Source: Dehalococcoidia bacterium (lineage in GTDB: Bacteria; Chloroflexota; Dehalococcoidia; Dehalococcoidales; W693). Taken from it: a stretch of DNA of 6,131 bases. The notes under the pieces are model-generated. The model was not told the origin of the DNA. It was given only the letters and a program-made list of their open reading frames with translations, and did no database searches. This document shows positions 1 through 3,993 of this stretch, in pieces. The number at the start of each line of letters is the position of its first letter. Position 1 is the first letter of the stretch. Where the stretch lies: positions 1 to 6,131 of the forward strand of contig DUFE01000078.1 of assembly GCA_011170385.1 (NCBI GenBank). The letters are read 5' to 3'. The position numbers were made by a program, and so were the translations under genes.

Positions 1-11
1 ATAGTCAATCA

Positions 12-43
12 GAATGCTACAAAATGATAATAATGTAGCATTT
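12..43. repeat. Perfect 9-bp inverted repeat near the left edge
   Basis: The arms AATGCTACA (13-21) and TGTAGCATT (34-42) are perfectly complementary around a 12-base AT-rich loop, and 12/43 could add a G-U pair. No T tract follows the second arm, so it is a poor intrinsic terminator. It may be a protein-binding site or the remains of structure at the end of a gene lying left of the window. No gene is visible in 1-254. Confidence 0.4.
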
Positions 44-72
44 AAAGAGCTTATAGGTAAGTGTAAACAACC

Positions 73-91
73 TTGATATGGCCTATATCAA
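73..91. promoter_or_regulatory. Operator-like palindrome upstream of the first promoter
   Basis: TTGATAT (73-79) and ATATCAA (85-91) form perfect 7-bp inverted arms around GGCCT. The site lies 14 bases upstream of a good -35 box at 106-111. The octamer CCTATATC, which covers part of the palindrome (82-89), recurs at 115-122 between the -35 and -10 boxes. The two copies are 33 bases apart, about three helical turns. The layout suits a dimeric transcription factor with two sites around the promoter. No regulator gene is visible nearby, and the role is inferred. Confidence 0.4.
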
Positions 92-105
92 TATCATCTA
101 ACCTA

Positions 106-134
106 TTGACAACACCTATATCGGGGAGTAGATT
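106..134 (+). promoter_or_regulatory. Sigma-70-type promoter candidate for the first leader and small membrane genes
   Basis: A perfect -35 box TTGACA (106-111) is followed after 17 bases by TAGATT (129-134), which matches four of six -10 positions. Transcription would start near 141, about 26 bases before the conserved leader block at 167. A repeated octamer (CCTATATC) sits in the spacer. The -35 and spacing are convincing and the -10 is moderate. Confidence 0.5.
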
Positions 135-159
135 TATCCCATAGTACAATATAACTGAA

Positions 160-237
160 TACTGCCTGGGTGGGTGGATGAGGCGAAGATAACAAGGGCA
201 CTGGTTTCGCTAAAATAAGCGTAACTGGTTTTTTTTT
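160..237 (+). promoter_or_regulatory. Attenuator-like structured leader, copy 1
   Basis: This untranslated leader precedes the gene starting at 264 and is closely repeated at 822-904. The block 167-187 is identical to 835-855, and GGGCACTGG recurs at 196-204 and 863-871. Two mutually exclusive folds can be drawn. In one, GGCGAA (182-187) pairs with TTCGCT (206-211). In the other, 206-211 is part of the ascending arm of a hairpin (200-229) followed by nine Ts. That is the usual layout of an antiterminator/terminator switch. An ATG at 178 opens a micro-ORF, Met-Arg-Arg-Arg-stop (178-192), overlapping the antiterminator arm, with a G-rich tract immediately before it. The signal sensed is unknown, and I do not recognise the element as a known riboswitch or T-box. 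Confidence 0.55.
200..237 (+). terminator. Intrinsic terminator-like hairpin of leader copy 1
   Basis: Pairs 200-206/223-229 (ACTGGTT with AACTGGT, including G-U pairs) and 208-211/218-221 (CGCT with AGCG) enclose a six-base loop, with one T-T mismatch at 207/222. Nine Ts (229-237) follow directly or form the base of the stem. Because it sits between the promoter and the gene's ribosome binding site, it would act as a conditional terminator and not an end-of-operon one. The lower stem is weak because it uses G-U pairs. Confidence 0.55.
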
Positions 238-263
238 GATTATTAAGAAAGGAGGTGATAAAG

Positions 264-515
264 ATGGCGGAAATTCCAAAGGATTTGAAACGGATGCTGT
301 TCATGGGGGGTGCAAGATACTATGCACGGATGATGATGGTTATGGGTCTACTGACATGGACTTGCCTTATCGTGGGAATCGTGAGCGACGCCACAAACAG
401 AACACTTGGACTTGAGCCAACCAGTTGGTTCATATTGGCAGGCATATCTGTATTAGGAGCCATATGGTCATGGATAACGTCCTACTTCGCAGCTAAGGAA
501 GGATATGAAAAATAG
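264..515 (+). CDS. Small two-helix membrane protein, unknown function
   Basis: This 83-residue protein is not recognised. Its start is set at ATG 264 because AAGGAGGTGAT (249-259), close to a full anti-16S match, lies 8 bases upstream. The in-frame GTG at 255 falls inside that site and is rejected. A short charged N-terminus (MAEIPKDLKR) precedes two hydrophobic segments at about residues 22-42 and 53-74, joined by a polar loop with NRTLGLEPTSW. The tail AAKEGYEK is charged, so both ends probably face the cytoplasm. The N-terminal half is rich in methionine (MLFMGG, RMMMVMG). It is the first gene behind leader copy 1 and is followed after 41 bases by another two-helix protein, so the pair may form one membrane complex. 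No catalytic motif is visible. A role as a subunit or anchor is a guess. Confidence 0.75.
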   Translation: MAEIPKDLKRMLFMGGARYYARMMMVMGLLTWTCLIVGIVSDATNRTLGLEPTSWFILAGISVLGAIWSWITSYFAAKEGYEK

Positions 516-556
516 GACGTTAAATTCTTTCTTAAATATAATTAAGGGAGGGGAAA

Positions 557-778
557 ATGCCACCTGTTTTTAAAACTCTAGCAACAATAATGGTTTGGAT
601 TTTCTGGTTGGCTGCATTGGTATATGGGTTTAGTGCCTTTATTTTAGGCAGCGTCTCCGGGCTTCTGTATAGCACTACTGAGCCAGCCCCAATAGAATAC
701 GCCGCCCATTTTGCAGTTGCTGCTTTATATGGTCTGGTAGCAGTGGTCATAATGCTATTAAGAAAGAAGATGGAATAA
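557..778 (+). CDS. Second small two-helix membrane protein, unknown function
   Basis: This 73-residue protein is not recognised. GGGAGGGG (546-553) lies just upstream of ATG 557 and supports the start. Two hydrophobic segments are visible, at about residues 8-36 and 47-67, with an acidic/polar loop between them (STTEPAPIEY) and a basic tail RKKME. The basic tail suggests the C-terminus is cytoplasmic. It differs in sequence from the preceding protein, so the two are not obvious duplicates. The 41-base gap has no terminator, so the two are probably cotranscribed from the promoter at 106-134. Leader copy 2 begins about 45 bases after its stop codon. No enzymatic motif is visible, and a partner role with the upstream protein is inferred from position and matching topology only. 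Confidence 0.75.
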   Translation: MPPVFKTLATIMVWIFWLAALVYGFSAFILGSVSGLLYSTTEPAPIEYAAHFAVAALYGLVAVVIMLLRKKME

Positions 779-821
779 ACTAAATCTTTACTATTTTCTA
801 TAACAAAAGAATTACCCTACA

Positions 822-904
822 ATTGAATATTACTTGGGTGGGTGGATGAGGCGAATATAAATGGGCACTGGTTCGCTTAATAAAAGTGTAGCTGGTGTCT
901 TTTT
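822..904 (+). promoter_or_regulatory. Attenuator-like structured leader, copy 2
   Basis: This is the second copy of the leader seen at 160-237, here ahead of the gene starting at 942. TTGAATATTAC (822-832) matches CTGAATACTGC in copy 1, and 835-855 is identical to 167-187. The antiterminator pairing AGGCGAA (849-855) with TTCGCTT (872-878) is kept and one pair longer. It competes with the terminator-like hairpin at 864-899. The micro-ORF is also kept: ATG 846, Arg, Arg, Ile, TAA ending at 860. Differences between copies largely preserve pairing, for example G209-C220 becoming G875-U887. A possible -10 box TATAAC (799-804) sits about as far from the conserved block (31 bases) as in copy 1 (33 bases), but no good -35 accompanies it. 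This copy may therefore depend partly on readthrough from upstream. Confidence 0.55.
864..904 (+). terminator. Intrinsic terminator-like hairpin of leader copy 2
   Basis: GGCACTGGTTCGCTT (864-878) pairs with AAGTGTAGCTGGTGTC (884-899) around AATAA, with a single bulged T at 889, and TTTTT (900-904) follows. The stem is 15 pairs including several G-U pairs. It is longer than the copy 1 stem but has a shorter T tract. It stands 25 bases before the Shine-Dalgarno site of the next gene, so it would control entry into that gene. Confidence 0.6.
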
Positions 905-920
905 GCTTGGAGGCTACACT
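885..920 (+). other. Alternative hairpin overlapping the copy 2 terminator
   Basis: AGTGTAGCT (885-893) can pair with GGCTACACT (912-920) over nine pairs (one G-U), with an 18-base loop. It uses the descending arm of the terminator-like hairpin, so the two cannot form together. Copy 1 has no equivalent. It ends 9 bases before the AAAGGAGGG ribosome binding site (929-937), so it could act as an extra antiterminator or influence translation initiation. Confidence 0.35.
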
Positions 921-941
921 AATATACAAAAGGAGGGCAAT

Positions 942-1331
942 GTGACTAAACCAACATGTCAAGATGCCAACATCATGTTACAACTAACACAGTTATATAT
1001 GACGGGCGGTTTACCAGAAGCTTTAAATTGGTTATTCAGCGACCAATTCACTCCTGATTATGCGGATTTTAGAAAGAAGTATCCACCTAATAGTGCGGGG
1101 AATATTAAAGCTCAAAAGATATGTGCATATTTTGAAACTGTAGGTACTCTCTGGAAGCATAAGCTGATAAATGAAGAGCTACTTTTTGATTGGTTCAGTG
1201 TCAGTGCAGTATGGAAGAGAGCTAAAGCATATGCTCTGGGGTGGAGAAAACAATCAGGAGAACAACGTCTATATGAGAACTTCGAATCGATGGCAAAAGC
1301 TCATATGAAATGGCAGGACCAAGTAGGCTAA
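942..1331 (+). CDS. DUF4760-like hypothetical protein
   Basis: This 129-residue, probably cytoplasmic protein starts at GTG 942, four bases after AAAGGAGGG (929-937). An in-frame ATG at 861 would put the N-terminus inside the leader hairpin and has no ribosome binding site, so it is rejected. The sequence is mostly helical, with many aromatic residues. The segment around residues 60-115, with CAYFETVGTLWKHKLINEEL, then FDWF, then LYENFESMAKAH at 110-121, resembles the DUF4760 group, where a YFE/LG, a 'V/INEEL' and a late YENFE motif recur. That comparison is from memory and untested. No transmembrane segment or catalytic motif is seen. It is the first gene behind leader copy 2 and precedes a membrane-anchored protein by 44 bases, which suggests one transcript. 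Function unknown. Confidence 0.75.
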   Translation: MTKPTCQDANIMLQLTQLYMTGGLPEALNWLFSDQFTPDYADFRKKYPPNSAGNIKAQKICAYFETVGTLWKHKLINEELLFDWFSVSAVWKRAKAYALGWRKQSGEQRLYENFESMAKAHMKWQDQVG

Positions 1332-1375
1332 CCAGTAGTAAACCACACCCAGACAGAAAAACAGGGATTTTCGAA

Positions 1376-1942
1376 ATGGAATTAACATTTATAATCATCT
1401 CAGTATTTGCCACAGTTATTTTAGCACTTTTTACTTGGCGGACATGGCGTATTTCTAACGAACAACACAAGCTATTTCATGACCCAGATTTAGCTATTTT
1501 CAGCCTCGATAAAGGACTTTACCAGTTTGATAAAGAAAATGAATACGACGAAGATACCATTATCACTTATAGTGCATTAATAGTTAATCATGGTCGAATC
1601 CCGATTATTATTACTAATGTATGGGAGAATATATCGGATGAAGTTGGCAATAGAGATATGCAGAGCATTTTCCATATTCCACCTAGTATTGAAACTGAAG
1701 AGGAAAGGCTACTTTTAGAACTGCCGGCTGTAATACCAAGTAATGGTTTTTTAATATGCACTAGAGAGTGTGATGTCAAGGTATTCTACGAACATCTATC
1801 AGCAGAAAGTAGAAAGCAACTACTTAATAGTATAATTGTTAAAGCTGAATATTATACGACAAAAGATAAACCAAAAATTGTAAATAAAAGGATTCTCCTA
1901 TTTGTAGATAAAATTAAGGAAATACAGTTAAGTTCCACTTGA
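1376..1942 (+). CDS. Hypothetical protein with a single N-terminal membrane anchor
   Basis: This 188-residue protein is not recognised. ATG 1376 is preferred: ACAGGGA (1361-1367) gives suitable spacing, and the protein then begins directly with a hydrophobic helix (residues 3-21, LTFIIISVFATVILALFTW). An in-frame ATG at 1310 would overlap the upstream gene and add 22 polar residues before the helix. The basic stretch RTWR after the helix suggests that the remainder is cytoplasmic. The soluble part looks rich in beta strands, with ITYSALIVNHGRIPIIITNVW at about 63-83 and alternating hydrophobic strands up to residue 180. The 'N-x-G-x-x-P-I-x-I-x-N-V' pattern recalls many uncharacterised anchored proteins of this layout. 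It follows the DUF4760-like gene by 44 bases and probably shares its transcript. It could be an accessory or stress-related membrane protein, but no function can be assigned. Confidence 0.7.
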   Translation: MELTFIIISVFATVILALFTWRTWRISNEQHKLFHDPDLAIFSLDKGLYQFDKENEYDEDTIITYSALIVNHGRIPIIITNVWENISDEVGNRDMQSIFHIPPSIETEEERLLLELPAVIPSNGFLICTRECDVKVFYEHLSAESRKQLLNSIIVKAEYYTTKDKPKIVNKRILLFVDKIKEIQLSST

Positions 1943-2111
1943 TCGTAAATTATAATCGAGCCTGAAATTACAAGGCTGGGGTTAGCAGAGACTTTCATTC
2001 CTTTGAGTTTAATCTTTCCGTTAAGGCTGAACCTGTTTGTAATAATATTGTTTCCCAACATTTTAAGGAGGGGAAGAGACTAAAATGGGGGGATTTGTGA
2101 GATAAAATATT
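1943..2111 (+). other. Gene-free stretch with Shine-Dalgarno site and a six-codon ORF
   Basis: No gene of normal length is supported between 1942 and the phosphatase gene. AAGGAGG (2065-2071) precedes an ATG at 2085 by 13 bases, opening only Met-Gly-Gly-Phe-Val-Arg-stop (2085-2105). TTTCCC (2051-2056) could pair with GGGGAA (2070-2075) and mask part of that site. The heptamer AAGGCTG occurs twice, near 1970 and 2024. The ORF may be a leader peptide or the stump of a gene cut at the change in base composition. The promoter-like boxes of the phosphatase gene begin at 2112. Confidence 0.35.
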
Positions 2112-2141
2112 TTGCTTAATTACTGCCAGAGCCGTTACAAT
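2112..2141 (+). promoter_or_regulatory. Promoter candidate for the HAD phosphatase gene
   Basis: TTGCTT (2112-2117) and TACAAT (2136-2141) are separated by 18 bases. The -10 box matches five of six consensus positions and the -35 matches three. Transcription would start near 2148, giving a leader of about 30 bases before GTG 2178. This argues against translation beginning at the in-frame TTG at 2112. Confidence 0.4.
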
Positions 2142-2177
2142 ATAGGTATCACTGTTAAGAACGGGGTAGAGGCGAAC

Positions 2178-2993
2178 GTGGCAAAGTACAAGCTTCTTAT
2201 TGTAGATTTAGACGGCACGCTGGTAAACCGCAGCGGCGATATATCGGAAAAAGACCGGCATGCGGTGGCTAATGCCACTGCTGCTGGGGTCAAGGTGGCA
2301 TTATCCACCGGGAGGATTGTGCGGGCTTGCCGGCGGATTATAGACCTGCTGTCGCTGGATGGCTATCATATATTTTACGACGGCGCGCTAGTGAGCGACC
2401 CCCATCAGAACAAAGAAGTATATACTAAGCCGATAGATAAAGAGGTTGTAAGGCGGGCGGTCGAGTTTTCGCGGAGGAATGATACCTACCTTGAGCTTTA
2501 CTCCTCGGAAAACTTCTTCGCCGAGAGGGAGAACTGGTCGGACACTATCCACCGTCGCTTCTTCAAGGTGGAGCCTACATTCGTGGATTTCAGTGGCATC
2601 TGGGAGCGGGAGCGCATCATAAAGGCGGAGCTGGTGGTGCATAACGAAGAGGAAGCAGCCAAGGCAGAGAGCTTCCGCAGGGAGTTTGACGGCAGTCTGC
2701 GGTTCTCGATAGCGCGGGCGCCGGCTTACCCCGGCATAGATTTCGTAAATATAATAGACCCCGATGTGTCCAAGGGGGAGGCGCTCAAAGCGCTGGTTTC
2801 GTTTATAGGTATTCCGATGAGCCGGGTTATCGCCATCGGTGACGGGCTTAACGATATATCACTCTTACAGGTTGCTGGAACAGCGGTGGCGATGGGAAAC
2901 GCCTTCCCGGAGGTTAAAGAGGTCGCCGACCATATCACGCTGGATGTGGAGGAAAGCGGGGTGGCAGCTGTGGTGGAGCGGTTTGTGCTTTAG
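2178..2993 (+). CDS. Cof-type HAD-IIB family phosphatase
   Basis: This 271-residue cytoplasmic enzyme is of the haloacid dehalogenase superfamily, Cof/YidA-like subfamily IIB. Members remove phosphate from sugar phosphates, nucleotides or cofactors through a phospho-aspartate intermediate with Mg2+. Motif I is VDLDGTL (residues 9-15, nucleophile D10 and acid/base D12), motif II is LSTGR (S43), motif III is the lysine in SKGEAL (K199), and motif IV is GDGLND (221-226, metal ligands D222 and D226). The C2 cap lies between about residues 85 and 190. Length is typical for the family. GTG 2178 is chosen because AGAGG (2168-2172) sits 5 bases upstream and residue 1 leads straight into the first strand. 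The in-frame TTG at 2112 lies in a likely -35 box. Its stop codon is 14 bases from the end of the convergent GTPase gene. Substrate cannot be told from sequence. Confidence 0.9.
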   Translation: MAKYKLLIVDLDGTLVNRSGDISEKDRHAVANATAAGVKVALSTGRIVRACRRIIDLLSLDGYHIFYDGALVSDPHQNKEVYTKPIDKEVVRRAVEFSRRNDTYLELYSSENFFAERENWSDTIHRRFFKVEPTFVDFSGIWERERIIKAELVVHNEEEAAKAESFRREFDGSLRFSIARAPAYPGIDFVNIIDPDVSKGEALKALVSFIGIPMSRVIAIGDGLNDISLLQVAGTAVAMGNAFPEVKEVADHITLDVEESGVAAVVERFVL

Positions 2994-3007
2994 TCGTAGT
3001 GTGTCCA

Positions 3008-3991
3008 TTACAAATGTAGCTCTATTATATCACCGTCGGCGAGAACATGATCTCGCTTCGCCATAATGCCGTCGTGCTTGCCGGAGCCCCAGATGCGGGC
3101 GTATTTGAGCTTTGCAGCGAAGTCCTTGTGCACCGAGGCAGCGGCGTCTTGCAGAGTGTTTCCCCTGGGTAGGATAATGGGGTCGGCGAGGTCTGCTTTC
3201 TGACCCGGTGTCTTGGTATAGACGCGGATTATATCCAGCGTCCGGTATATTTTCAGCTTAAGCTCTTCCAATCCGGTGCCATCTTTTGCTGAGATGGCAA
3301 TTATGGGGAACCGGTTTTCGTAACCTTTAAACAATTTCTTGTAGTTTTTGTTGTCTTTGTCCAGATCGCACTTATTACCGGCGATTATCGCCTTCTTGTG
3401 CCACATTACCACCTCTTCTGTTTCATTGGTATCGCCGCGCTCACCGATTTTCACCCTCGTCTTCTCCAGTTGAGCCATAATTTCCTTGATTTGGGCTAGC
3501 GGCTCTTCGCTTAAATCGATCATAACCAGCAGGGCGTCGGCGCGGCGGAGTATAGGCGGCAGCCACCACTGTATAATCTGCGGGGCGAGAGGAGGAGTGT
3601 CAATAAGCTGTATCTTAATATCCTCGAACTCCATCATACCGGGGGTGGCGTTGTGCGTGGTCAGCGGATATTCGGCGATGGTGGGGGAAGCGTTGGTTAT
3701 AGAAGCGATGAGCTGCGACTTGCCGGAGTTGGGTAGACCGACGATGGCAACCTGGGCGGCGCCCTCACGCTCGATAGCCATCGACGAGCGTTGGGCGCCG
3801 GACCTTTTAGATAGCTGCTGGGTTAGCCTGGCGATTCGCCCCCTCAACTCGGCACGCAGGTGGTCGGTGCCCTTATGCTTGGGCATAATTGCCAGCATAT
3901 CTTCCAGGGCGGCTATCTTCTCACCCGGGCTTTTAGCCTGGCGGAAGGTCTTCTCAGCTTCAAAGTACTGTGGCGGCAGATTGGCTGGCAT
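3008..3991 (-). CDS. DRG/Obg-like GTPase with C-terminal TGS domain
   Basis: This 327-residue cytoplasmic GTPase belongs to the Obg/DRG branch of the TRAFAC class, whose members often act with ribosomes or RNA. A helical, basic N-terminus (1-75; PKHKGTDHLRAELRGRIARL) resembles the DRG N-terminal region. G motifs follow: G1 GLPNSGKS (85-92), G2 with YPLTT (108-112), G3 DTPP (131-134), G4 NKCD (206-209) and G5 ISAK (233-236). The G3 box has proline where DxxG normally has glycine. Residues 255-327 form a TGS domain (TKTPGQKADLADPIIL, then GNTLQDAAASVHKDF and ending ADGDIIELHL), as in DRG, ThrRS and RelA/SpoT proteins. ATG 3991 is chosen since MPANLPPQYFEAEK looks like the usual start of this group. 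AAAGGAG (4006-4012) lies inside the end of uvrC, 14 bases upstream. The start follows the uvrC stop by 2 bases, so coupled translation is likely. The specific cellular target is unknown. Confidence 0.9.
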   Translation of the reverse strand: MPANLPPQYFEAEKTFRQAKSPGEKIAALEDMLAIMPKHKGTDHLRAELRGRIARLTQQLSKRSGAQRSSMAIEREGAAQVAIVGLPNSGKSQLIASITNASPTIAEYPLTTHNATPGMMEFEDIKIQLIDTPPLAPQIIQWWLPPILRRADALLVMIDLSEEPLAQIKEIMAQLEKTRVKIGERGDTNETEEVVMWHKKAIIAGNKCDLDKDNKNYKKLFKGYENRFPIIAISAKDGTGLEELKLKIYRTLDIIRVYTKTPGQKADLADPIILPRGNTLQDAAASVHKDFAAKLKYARIWGSGKHDGIMAKRDHVLADGDIIELHL

Positions 3992-3993
3992 GG

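Noticed and set aside
115..145. Manganese-type (yybP-ykoY) riboswitch suggested by GGGGAGTAG
   Set aside because: Only that short string matches. The second conserved half and the flanking stems are not visible.
160..237. T-box leader
   Set aside because: The GGGTGG resemblance is superficial: the ACCGCG part of the T-box motif is missing, the leader is far too short for a specifier stem, and no aminoacyl-tRNA synthetase or amino-acid gene follows.
861..941. N-terminal extension of the DUF4760-like gene from ATG 861
   Set aside because: It would translate the terminator-like hairpin of leader copy 2 and has no ribosome binding site, whereas GTG 942 has AAAGGAGGG four bases upstream.
1852..2061. 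69-codon open frame on the - strand
   Set aside because: No ribosome binding site precedes its ATG, it overlaps the end of the + strand gene at 1376-1942, and the protein has no recognisable features.
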